Source: DASYAN01 sp034431765 | GTDB lineage: Bacteria > Chloroflexota > Ktedonobacteria > Ktedonobacterales > Ktedonobacteraceae | Direction of reading: 5' to 3' | Length of the DNA stretch: 27,802 nt | Assembly (NCBI GenBank): GCA_034431765.1 | Contig: DAOUDD010000219.1 | Span: forward strand, 1 to 27,802 | Shown: positions 15,549 to 23,355 of the stretch, one piece after another | How the letters are laid out: each line of letters opens with the position of its first letter | Numbering within the stretch: the first letter of the stretch is position 1 | Position numbers and translations under genes: made by a program | Notes under the pieces: generated by a model | The model's input: only the letters and a program-made list of their open reading frames with translations | The model's database searches: none | What the model was told of the DNA's origin: nothing

Positions 15549-17705
15549 ATGGACCAGAAAATCGCAGTATCAAAAATAATTGACCTGGAGCAACCGGATC
15601 TATACTTGAACCGGGAACTCAGTCTGATAGAATTTAACCGTCGTGTCTTTGAAGAGTCGAAAGATAGTCGTCACCCACTTCTCGAACGTGTAAAATTTCT
15701 CTCCATTTTTGAGACAAACACCGATGAATTCATGATGATTCGCTTGGCGGGACTAAAAGACCAGCTTGACTCCCGCAATGCCCTCATCAGCCCGGATGGT
15801 CTCAATGCGCGAGAGCAATTAAGAGCGGTGCGTAAGGCGCTTTCACCTTTACTACAAGAAGTACGCGACTACTGGCGCGATACATTATGTCCATTGCTAC
15901 AAGATGCGCGTATTTACATTCGAGATTATGAAGAGTTAGATGAGCAACAGCGTGAAGCTATACGAGGGTATTTTGAGCGTGAAATCTTTCCAGTTCTGAC
16001 TCCTCTCGCGGTAGATACTGCTCATCCATTTCCTCATATATCGAATCGCAGCCTCAACCTTGCCGTCGTTGTCACCGATATCTCCCACAACGAGTTGTTT
16101 GCTCGCTTAAAAGTGCCGCCGGCTCTGCCCAGACTTGTTCCCGTACCTTTAACTGAAGATGTCGATGAAACAGAGCCTCAGCCTGCTGTATTTGTGTGGA
16201 TTGAGCAGGTGATTGCGGCCAACTTGCACCTGCTCTTTCCCGGCTTTGAGATCTGGGAGGCCTATCCCTTCCGTGTACTGCGCGACGCGGATATCGAACT
16301 GCAAGAAGATGAAGCCGATGATCTGTTGAAGTATATCGAGCAAGAGGTCCGTGAGAGACGCTTTGGCGCTGTTGTTAACCTTGCCATCTATCCCTCGATG
16401 CCTCCACGTATTCGTAGCCTCCTTATAGATAACCTGGAGATTACATCAGCCGATATCACCGTTATTGATGGTCCGCTTGGGATGGGTGACGTAATGGAGC
16501 TAACAAAGCTAAAGCGTCTAGACCTGCTTGACAAGCCTTTTACTCCGCGCATCCCCGCCATTTTAAGCAAGAGCGAGAATGTCTTCAGCGCTATTCAGAG
16601 GCATGATATTCTGCTGCATCACCCCTACGATAGCTTTTCGAGCGTCATCGATTTCATTCGCGCCGCCGCGGACGATCCGCAGGTCCTTGCTATTAAGCAG
16701 ACACTCTACCGTGTGGGGCAAAATGCGCCGATTGTGAAAGCCCTCTTGCAAGCCTATGAAAATGGCAAGGAGGTCGCTGTGCTGGTGGAGCTAAAGGCGC
16801 GCTTTGACGAAGAGAATAATATCGTGTGGGCGCGTGAACTGGAGCAGGCAGGCGTGCATGTAGCCTATGGACTGGTTGGCTTAAAAACACATGCCAAGGT
16901 GGCGATGGTGATTCGCAAGGAAGAGAACGGCTTGCATCGCTACTTGCATCTCGGCACTGGCAACTATAACGCGACGACTGCTCGCATCTATGAGGATCTT
17001 TGTCTGCTTACTCACGAACACAATCTGGCGACAGACTCGACGGCACTTTTCAATTCGTTGACCGGCTATGCTAAAATAAACAACTACCGCAAGTTGCTCG
17101 TTGCTCCGCAAGCTCTACGCGATAGTGTATGCGAGCGGATTGAGCGCGAGATACGTGTGCAAGAGAAGCACGGGAATGGGCGTCTCATCTTCAAAATGAA
17201 TGCACTTGCAGATCCCGATGTTGTGCGGTATCTCTACCGAGCTTCGCAGGCGGAGGTACAGATTGATCTTTTGGTGCGTGGGGTATGCGTTTTGCGGCCT
17301 GGTGTTCCAGGACTTAGCGAAACCATTCGTGTACGCAGTATCGTCGGGCGTTTTCTGGAGCATAGTCGCGTCTACTACTTTGGCAACGATGGGGAAGAGG
17401 AGATGTACCTTGGAAGTGCGGATATGATGCAGCGCAACTTGAATACACGCGTTGAGGTGCTCTTCCCTATCGAGTCACGCAAGATTCGCGCTAGCATTCT
17501 TGAGAATATGCTGAAGCCTCTGTTGCGCGATACTGCGAATGCTCACCAGTTGCAGGCAGATGGAAGCTACATGCGTGTTCGGCCAGCCGAAGGTGACGAG
17601 CCTTTTGATAGTCAGAACTGGTTTATATCACATCCGCTTTTCGACATAGATATAGAGGACAATACTGTTGACCCAACAATGGGTGTTATTCCTTCGGGCG
17701 CATAA
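15549..17705 (+). CDS. ppk1: polyphosphate kinase 1
   Basis: Ppk1 reversibly moves the terminal phosphate of ATP onto polyphosphate. The 718-residue length is normal. The N domain begins YLNRELSLIEFNRRVFEE, the head domain follows, and the two C-terminal catalytic domains hold the autophosphorylated H448 (KTHAK) and H467 (YLHLGTGNYN), 19 residues apart as in E. coli H435 and H454. LHHPYDSF and IKQTLYRVG precede them as usual. The ATG at 15549 has GGGGAT about 12 bases upstream. It is preceded by its own promoter and is not next to a ppx gene, although the nucleotidyltransferase with HD domain follows. Confidence 0.96.
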   Translation: MDQKIAVSKIIDLEQPDLYLNRELSLIEFNRRVFEESKDSRHPLLERVKFLSIFETNTDEFMMIRLAGLKDQLDSRNALISPDGLNAREQLRAVRKALSPLLQEVRDYWRDTLCPLLQDARIYIRDYEELDEQQREAIRGYFEREIFPVLTPLAVDTAHPFPHISNRSLNLAVVVTDISHNELFARLKVPPALPRLVPVPLTEDVDETEPQPAVFVWIEQVIAANLHLLFPGFEIWEAYPFRVLRDADIELQEDEADDLLKYIEQEVRERRFGAVVNLAIYPSMPPRIRSLLIDNLEITSADITVIDGPLGMGDVMELTKLKRLDLLDKPFTPRIPAILSKSENVFSAIQRHDILLHHPYDSFSSVIDFIRAAADDPQVLAIKQTLYRVGQNAPIVKALLQAYENGKEVAVLVELKARFDEENNIVWARELEQAGVHVAYGLVGLKTHAKVAMVIRKEENGLHRYLHLGTGNYNATTARIYEDLCLLTHEHNLATDSTALFNSLTGYAKINNYRKLLVAPQALRDSVCERIEREIRVQEKHGNGRLIFKMNALADPDVVRYLYRASQAEVQIDLLVRGVCVLRPGVPGLSETIRVRSIVGRFLEHSRVYYFGNDGEEEMYLGSADMMQRNLNTRVEVLFPIESRKIRASILENMLKPLLRDTANAHQLQADGSYMRVRPAEGDEPFDSQNWFISHPLFDIDIEDNTVDPTMGVIPSGA

Positions 17706-17962
17706 GGGGCGGCATGCAAAACCTCTGGGTTTAGAGCTAGATTAGGACCTCTTCAAAGAACTGTGCCGAACATGATACAATAGTGCCATTATACAGTTGA
17801 AATCACTGCGCTTTTCCGAGGTCTATTCGTACAAACGAAGGGCGCTTAGGGAGCGTGCGGTCTCGCTCCATTCCATTTACTAGCTCCAGTGCGAGGTGAG
17901 TTATCCACATACGTTGTGTAGAGAGACCAGAGAACATCGAGAGATTTGCTATAGATAGTACC

Positions 17963-19339
17963 ATGTTTGAGACGATTCAAATGCTGGCAAAGGCTTTTTC
18001 AGCTCAGCAAAAACAATTATATCTGGTAGGTGGAACTGTACGTGATGTGCTACTTCATCGTGGCGAGTCGGCTGACGCTGATATGGCAACTGATGCGCGT
18101 CCAGATGAAATAAAGCGGATCGTGGCACCCACCTCACCAAGTGCCGTTGTACTGGTTGGTGAACGTTTCGGCACGGTACGCTTGCATTATGAGAGTAGTA
18201 TTGTTGAAATTACCACGTTTCGTAGTGAACGTTACAATCCCGAGTCACGTAAGCCAGAGGTCTGCTTTGGCGATAGTCTGACAGAGGATCTGAGCCGACG
18301 CGATTTTACGATTAATGCCCTCGCTCGCAATCCTCTCACTGGAGAGATCATCGACCTCTTTGGTGGGCGCGAGGATCTGGAGAGGCATATTTTACGTGCG
18401 GTAGGCAACGAGCCAGACAAACGTTTCGATGAAGATCCGCTTCGTTTGTTGCGCGCCGTACGTTTCGCGGCCCAACTCGATTTTAGTATTGAGCAGACCA
18501 CGCGTCAGGCCATTGTACGGCAAGCCGCAAAATTACAGAAGATCAGTCGTGAACGCATCCGCGATGAGATGAACAAGCTCTTACTCTCGCCCTATCCAGC
18601 CGCAGGTCTGGATCTGTTGGTGGAACTGGGCTTGATGGAATGGATTGTTCCCGAAGTGCTCGAACTGCGCGGCGTCAGTCAGAGAGGACGTGCAGTCGTG
18701 CATATAAAAGATGTGTACGCACATGTGCTGCGCGTAGTCGAGCGCTCGGCTCCCAGACTAACAACTCGTTGGGCCGCTCTCCTGCACGATATTGCCAAGC
18801 CGCGTACAAAGACTATCGAGGATAACAAGGTTCACTTTATCGGGCATGAAGATGTTGGCGCGCATATGGCCCGCGAAATTCTCAAGCGCTTACACTTTGA
18901 TCGCAGCTTTATTGATTCCGTTTCGCTTCTCGTGAAGTTGCACATGCGAGTCAACGCCTATGCCTCTGATTGGACGGATGGAGCTGTGCGTCGCCTGATG
19001 CTCGATGTAGGTGAGGGTCTACCTGATCTGCTGGATCTTTCTCAGGCAGATATCACAAGCTATCGTGTTGATAAGGTGAGTCGTGCGGTCGCGCGTGTCT
19101 CCGAACTGGCTGAACGTTGTCGGCATCTGGAAGAAGAGGCACGACGTGTCCCGTTAAAGAGTCCGTTGGATGGCAAGGAACTGATGGAGCTGTTTGGCCG
19201 CGGTCCCGGCCCATGGCTACGTCCAGTCAAAGAGCACCTGTTAGGACTGGTCATCGATGGTGTACTTGCACCCGATGACAAGGAAGAGGCAGCAAAAATT
19301 GCCGGTGCGCTGCTGAATGGCACGTTGCAGTATCCTTAG
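17963..19339 (+). CDS. CCA-adding-type tRNA nucleotidyltransferase with HD domain
   Basis: This 458-residue class II nucleotidyltransferase has LVGGTVRDVLL (21-31), the metal-binding D38-x-D40, RRDFTINA (112-119) and the base-selecting motif E157-D-P-L-R161 with LLRAVRFA behind it. A C-terminal HD domain follows (H254, LLH275-D276-IAKP, FIGHEDVGAH), as in the CCA enzymes with phosphohydrolase activity. It adds or repairs the CCA end of tRNAs; a restriction to A-adding or CC-adding, as some bacteria divide the task, is possible and cannot be excluded by eye. The start is ATG with a weak ribosome binding site. A TGATACAAT box at 17773-17781 may be its promoter, about 180 bases upstream. Confidence 0.9.
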   Translation: MFETIQMLAKAFSAQQKQLYLVGGTVRDVLLHRGESADADMATDARPDEIKRIVAPTSPSAVVLVGERFGTVRLHYESSIVEITTFRSERYNPESRKPEVCFGDSLTEDLSRRDFTINALARNPLTGEIIDLFGGREDLERHILRAVGNEPDKRFDEDPLRLLRAVRFAAQLDFSIEQTTRQAIVRQAAKLQKISRERIRDEMNKLLLSPYPAAGLDLLVELGLMEWIVPEVLELRGVSQRGRAVVHIKDVYAHVLRVVERSAPRLTTRWAALLHDIAKPRTKTIEDNKVHFIGHEDVGAHMAREILKRLHFDRSFIDSVSLLVKLHMRVNAYASDWTDGAVRRLMLDVGEGLPDLLDLSQADITSYRVDKVSRAVARVSELAERCRHLEEEARRVPLKSPLDGKELMELFGRGPGPWLRPVKEHLLGLVIDGVLAPDDKEEAAKIAGALLNGTLQYP

Positions 19340-19477
19340 ATCGTCGCGGTATCCTGAGATTGGATCGAATGATACACCGTTTAGAGCCATCCGCTGACCA
19401 GCCTCTCCAGCAGAGCGAGTGTATCGAGTACTCTGAAAAGGTCAAGTAAGTTTCTACCAGGAGAAGGGGGAGCATGC

Positions 19478-20050
19478 GTGACGGAACGCATCTCTAAAAA
19501 AGGGGTTTTTACGATGCCAAAAGAGAAAGCATCAGCACGCCAGCAAGAGACGGGCGGTGCAAAGAAGACCGATAGCAGTAAAGATACAGTAGATATACAA
19601 AAAATTTCAACTGTTCCAACACCATCGGAAACATCAACATCAAAAAATCGTACAGGGGCGAAAGGAAATCGCTCTCAGATAGGTGGTACCGCTGTACCCG
19701 GCGCAAAATCGACACTGCCGAAGCAGACACCAACAACGAATAATCCCCAACAGCAGGAGATGGAGAGCTACAATCGCACCATGCGCCGACGTATGCAACA
19801 GATGGGTACGGGGGCATACGTCAATGAACAAAAGCCGGTGAAAACGATCCAGGATCGTCGCAAGGAGCGCGTTGAGCGTATCAAAGAGCGCCGGCGGGCC
19901 ACTGTCGAGACAACACGCAAGAACCTTCCAGGTGGAAAAATCAATACAGACACCCGTCGCGTCTACTACCTGGTCGCAGGCATAGCCATCGCCATCGTCG
20001 CCCTCATTCTCATTTTCGTAATCTTACGCACTACTGGAGTACTGCACTAA
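19478..20050 (+). CDS. basic, disordered protein with one C-terminal membrane segment
   Basis: I do not recognise the family. Residues 1-100 are rich in Lys, Thr, Ser and Gln and probably unfolded. Residues 100-160 are strongly basic and helical (NRTMRRRMQQM, RRKERVERIKERRRAT). The only membrane segment is at the end (YYLVAGIAIAIVALILIFVIL, about 165-185), followed by a short tail, so it looks tail-anchored with its bulk in the cytoplasm. Two starts are possible: the GTG at 19478 with AGGAGAAGGGGG upstream, or the ATG at 19514 with AAGGGG eight bases before it. It follows the CCA-type gene by 138 bases. The charge suggests contact with RNA, DNA or acidic lipids, as inference only. Confidence 0.7.
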   Translation: MTERISKKGVFTMPKEKASARQQETGGAKKTDSSKDTVDIQKISTVPTPSETSTSKNRTGAKGNRSQIGGTAVPGAKSTLPKQTPTTNNPQQQEMESYNRTMRRRMQQMGTGAYVNEQKPVKTIQDRRKERVERIKERRRATVETTRKNLPGGKINTDTRRVYYLVAGIAIAIVALILIFVILRTTGVLH

Positions 20051-20097
20051 TTGCAGAGCGCGATTGTACAGCTTCCTCATACTATTTTTTCTGAGAG

Positions 20098-20139
20098 ATG
20101 GGCCTGGCTTAGCTTATGACAGCCAAATTCCAGGCCCAT
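20098..20139 (+). terminator. hairpin behind the membrane protein gene
   Basis: The perfect 10-base stem ATGGGCCTGG (20098-20107) with CCAGGCCCAT (20130-20139) encloses 22 bases. It lies 48 bases behind the stop of the gene at 19478. There is no T tract. Confidence 0.5.
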
Positions 20140-20281
20140 TGGTTTATCCTCCCTCTCACGGTCGAGCTAATTAAAGAAGGATACTACTGCTTTTGTGATT
20201 GGAATAGTAAGAGTCTGTTCTGCTTCCTGCACATTTATAGTTACACTCACTCGAAAAACGAACTGATAAAGAGGGTTATGC

Positions 20282-20341
20282 AAGGGAAGCTACAATCGGT
20301 GGTATTACTCGTGGCGAGTAAGTACCTGCTTAGCTTCCCTT
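20282..20341. terminator. nested stem-loop behind the sigma-fusion gene
   Basis: An outer perfect 11-base stem (AAGGGAAGCTA at 20282-20292 with 20331-20341) encloses an inner stem TTACTCG/CGAGTAA around the loop TGG, with GGTA and TACC pairing across one bulged base. It lies 58 bases behind the stop of the minus-strand gene and probably ends its transcript. Confidence 0.5.
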
Positions 20342-20398
20342 ATATCCACAACGTTAAGCAGTGAGTCAAAGAGTTTTCTTAAGTGCTTTACATCATTG

Positions 20399-22552
20399 TT
20401 ACTTTCGATCTGGCACAACATCCAGCTTCACATCGCTCATGTAGACACGACCTTTGCCGTAAAGCATAACCCCGAAACGGAGCATGATGCTGGCATTCGG
20501 TACATCGAGCGTGACCTCATAGGGCGTCCAGGCCTCTGGACTTTGTACCGTTTTCTCCTGGACTCGGTGTATCTCTACACCCTCGCTTGAGAGGTAGAGT
20601 AATGCCTGCGTCTCGACACCTTCAGTTTTAATGCTAGCCGAGAGGCGCACTTGCTTGCCGACATAATTTCTCGCACGAATCGTCTGACGCAAATTTCCAT
20701 TTCCTCGTGGTTGCGGCACGCTTGCTTGGATATAGCCATATGTGCTCCCATTGAGTGAGCCAAGAGTGCCAGTACCGCGTTCATAATCTTGAGGGAAGCT
20801 ACCCCATAGTTCCCAGGAGGCAAGATCATGCTGAAAATGTCCATTTTGTAGCTCATCAGGTAGTGGACCCTGCTGGGCAGCTTCTGTGAGTGCCACATCT
20901 GTATCGACCTCCGCAAACTGAATCTCGCTGAGCCAGGCCTTGCCGGGTCCCAAGAGCATAAAGTTGCAACGAATCGAGCAGCTATCTGGCGCAACATCAA
21001 GAACAAGCTCCTGTTTTGTCCAATCATGTGTACCTATAAGTTGCGGTGTCGCAGTTGCAGCTATAGGATAGGGAACTTTCCGACCATTCATCTCGCGCTG
21101 TCCAAGTACTTGCAGGGTCCAGTTGGCACGCTTAACATCCTCCGACTTGACGTACACTGTCATGCGCAGCCGTTTCCCTTTGTATCCATCTGCTAAAAAG
21201 CCCTGATGGACCAGATTTACTATACCCACAGGCTCAGCCTCTTTAGCAGTAATTGCGAGGCTTGCTTTCCCGTTATGTGTTGTGGAAGGGTCAATCCTGT
21301 AGCTATGATAGTCAGGCTTCCTGGGAACACCAGCAAATGACCAACTTGATAAATCGTCTACGAAATTCAGCTTTTGTGGTAACCTTGCAATTGATGGAAT
21401 GTGAGTTGTCGAAAGGTAAGTACTTTTATCAAAGTTACTGATAAGCTGGTCAATTTGCGCTTCCAGAGAACTGGCAGTTACGTCTGTGAGGCGAATACCT
21501 TTACGTTCGAGCAACGTATCTGCAACGGAGAAAGCACTGTTGACGCGAAGTCCCAGTGGGAAGCCGTCATTAAGACGCGCATTGATGTTGTGGACTGTCT
21601 CTTCATTAGCAGCACGGATGGAAAGTTTTGTGTAGAGAATATCTTCTTGTAGTTCATCTAGCTCGACGCTTTGAAGGGTGCCAGAAAGCACTTGCAGCAA
21701 ATTTGCGATGAAATCAATGGTTAACGGCTCGCTGAGTTTGCTGCTTTGGACATGTGATGGATGCATTTGAAATCGGTATTGTTCTTGTATCTCCCAATTA
21801 TCTATCCATACTGGCAGTACTCTCTGTCCAGGCTCATCTAATAGTAACACAAGCTTCTTTGTAGCATATGGAACAATACGTTTTATTGTGACGGGTATCA
21901 TAGTTCCTCCTCTTCGTTTTCTTGTAGTCTTGATACTTAATTCGGGATGATGGGTTTGCAGATGCATCCGCAATTGTTCGCGACTCTTAAACAAGCGATT
22001 TTTCACTGCCGGGAGTGTGATATGCAACTTGCTAGCGATTTCCTGCATACTCAAGTCTTCGTAATAAAAAAGAAGTGCAACAGCACGGTTATTTTCCGAG
22101 AGAATGTTGAGAGCGTCACGGAGAAGAGAATAGAGTTCCTGGCGTTCTACCACCTCTTGTGGATCGATCAGTAGAGCAGACGCACCTATTTGCCGTCGAA
22201 TGTCTGACATGCTGTCTTCTGTATCCAGGGAAAACATTAGTGGTTTCTGTTCGCGCCGCCAGTTGCGGCAGACATTGAGCACAATACCATAGAACCAACT
22301 TTTAAAACGCGCTTCATCACGTAAATGATGAAGTGAAAGGAATGCCTGAAGCATTGCTTCCTGTACCATCTCACGCGCAATCTCTTCCTGTGGAAGCAGA
22401 CGCAGCGCCAGGTAGAACGCCATCGTCCGATAGCGTTCCATGAGCTGGTTAAACGCATCTTTATTATCAGCTCGTGCCTGCTGTGCTAGCTCGGCATCTG
22501 TAGGTTCGTGTATTAAGGAAGTCTCACGTGAGAAATGGGTATGTTCTTCCAT
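20399..22552 (-). CDS. ECF sigma factor fused to a BFN/DUF151-like domain and two beta-sandwich modules
   Basis: The open frame begins with a GTG at 22579 (726 residues); I prefer the ATG at 22552, ten codons in, since GAGAGG lies about 14 bases before it and the GTG has nothing. Numbering from the GTG: sigma region 2 at about 38-112 (FNQLMERYRTMAFYLALR, FKSWFYGIVLNVCRNWRRE), region 4 at about 150-207 (LSMQEIASKLHITLPAVKNR). From M227 comes a bifunctional-nuclease-like domain to about 375 (LVLLLDEPGQRVLPVWI, LTIDFIANLLQVLSG). Two related carbohydrate-binding-like beta-sandwiches follow, at about 403-558 and 577-724, both ending in a pattern like GKxWLSEIQF / GRVYMSDVKL. There is no membrane segment and no anti-sigma gene beside it. 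The C-terminal modules may sense a ligand and control the sigma part; this is inference. Confidence 0.85.
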   Translation of the reverse strand: MEEHTHFSRETSLIHEPTDAELAQQARADNKDAFNQLMERYRTMAFYLALRLLPQEEIAREMVQEAMLQAFLSLHHLRDEARFKSWFYGIVLNVCRNWRREQKPLMFSLDTEDSMSDIRRQIGASALLIDPQEVVERQELYSLLRDALNILSENNRAVALLFYYEDLSMQEIASKLHITLPAVKNRLFKSREQLRMHLQTHHPELSIKTTRKRRGGTMIPVTIKRIVPYATKKLVLLLDEPGQRVLPVWIDNWEIQEQYRFQMHPSHVQSSKLSEPLTIDFIANLLQVLSGTLQSVELDELQEDILYTKLSIRAANEETVHNINARLNDGFPLGLRVNSAFSVADTLLERKGIRLTDVTASSLEAQIDQLISNFDKSTYLSTTHIPSIARLPQKLNFVDDLSSWSFAGVPRKPDYHSYRIDPSTTHNGKASLAITAKEAEPVGIVNLVHQGFLADGYKGKRLRMTVYVKSEDVKRANWTLQVLGQREMNGRKVPYPIAATATPQLIGTHDWTKQELVLDVAPDSCSIRCNFMLLGPGKAWLSEIQFAEVDTDVALTEAAQQGPLPDELQNGHFQHDLASWELWGSFPQDYERGTGTLGSLNGSTYGYIQASVPQPRGNGNLRQTIRARNYVGKQVRLSASIKTEGVETQALLYLSSEGVEIHRVQEKTVQSPEAWTPYEVTLDVPNASIMLRFGVMLYGKGRVYMSDVKLDVVPDRK
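21899..21911 (-). promoter_or_regulatory. internal ribosome binding site and ATG at the sigma-BFN junction
   Basis: On the minus strand AGGAGG (21911-21906) stands four bases before an in-frame ATG (21901-21899), codon 227 of the 726-codon frame. This is the best ribosome binding site in the whole gene, better than that of the sigma start. Translation from here would give a 500-residue protein without the sigma domains: the BFN-like domain and both beta-sandwiches. Confidence 0.65.
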
Positions 22553-22579
22553 AAACTGTGTATAGTCCTCTCTTCGCAC

Positions 22580-23355
22580 TGTTTACGTAGAGATAGTGGG
22601 GGAAAGAGCGGAAAAGGTCTCTTCTGCAGAGAAGAAGTTTCCCAATTTTGTTCCAATAAAAAGAATAGCGAAAGTATGGATATGTAGATATGTGTACCCA
22701 GGAGAGACAAGAAGAAAGTCTTATTGTTGCCCAGGTGATATGGCATAAAATTCTACCACTCTCTTGTTATTTACTATAGATACTACTGCAGACATTGCTA
22801 GAACCTTGCTTTTGAGGTAGATCAGTGGTACCTGGAAGTCGCATTTTTGATGGCATGCTCGCGCCTATGGTGTTTACAACGTTTTGTTATGAGATGTTTT
22901 GTGTGCGGGACCTGTGCAAGACATTTCATAACTCAAAAGAAGATGGCCTGTTTACTGGCTAGGGGTACATATACAAGTAAGAATGAGCATACCCTGACAC
23001 GAGTACGGGTCCGCTTGTGCTTTTGACTAAAGGTATGATACACTCAGAGATGGACTATTGAATGGTATTATCAAAAAGTATATGTATCTGCTTCTTCAGA
23101 AACCTGAGCGTATAATGCTAACTGTCAGAGTGACGGTTGCTTCCGCATAAGATTTAAGAATTTCGCAAAGCAAACGTCATTACGAAGAGTCAGATAGAGT
23201 AAGTAAGCGCATCTGTTAACGAGACATAGCCGTTATTTGGAATCTATTTTGCTTTTTACTCCTGTAGTAGAGGCAGGAGTGGAGATAAATAAAAATGTAT
23301 ATGTCCCTCTAGTTCTGGGCTACACGTTTGGTGTGGTTAGGAGGTTTTTTATACC
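22580..23355. other. long divergent spacer between the sigma-fusion gene and RNase J
   Basis: This 776-base stretch separates two divergent genes and must hold both control regions. A TATAAT at 23111-23116 with only a weak -35 (CTGCTT, 23088-23093) is one candidate for RNase J, giving a leader of about 230 bases. A short hairpin ACTCCTG/CAGGAGT lies at 23258-23280, and an imperfect inverted repeat (TTATGAGATG / CATTTCATAA) lies near 22880-22940. Minus-strand frames in it have no ribosome binding site. I see no gene. Confidence 0.4.

Larger units (their letters stand above)
20051..20398. other. convergent intergenic region with two hairpins
   Basis: This 348-base gap lies between the membrane protein gene (plus) and the sigma-fusion gene (minus). 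It holds two stem-loops (20098-20139 and 20282-20341). An 82-codon frame at 20116-20364 begins inside the first hairpin and has no ribosome binding site. Confidence 0.5.

Noticed and set aside
20116..20364. 82-codon plus-strand frame
   Set aside because: It starts inside a hairpin, has no ribosome binding site and lies in a convergent gap.
22513..22746. 77-codon minus-strand frame upstream of the sigma-fusion gene, as a possible anti-sigma factor
   Set aside because: It overlaps the sigma start in another frame, has no ribosome binding site and shows no anti-sigma features.
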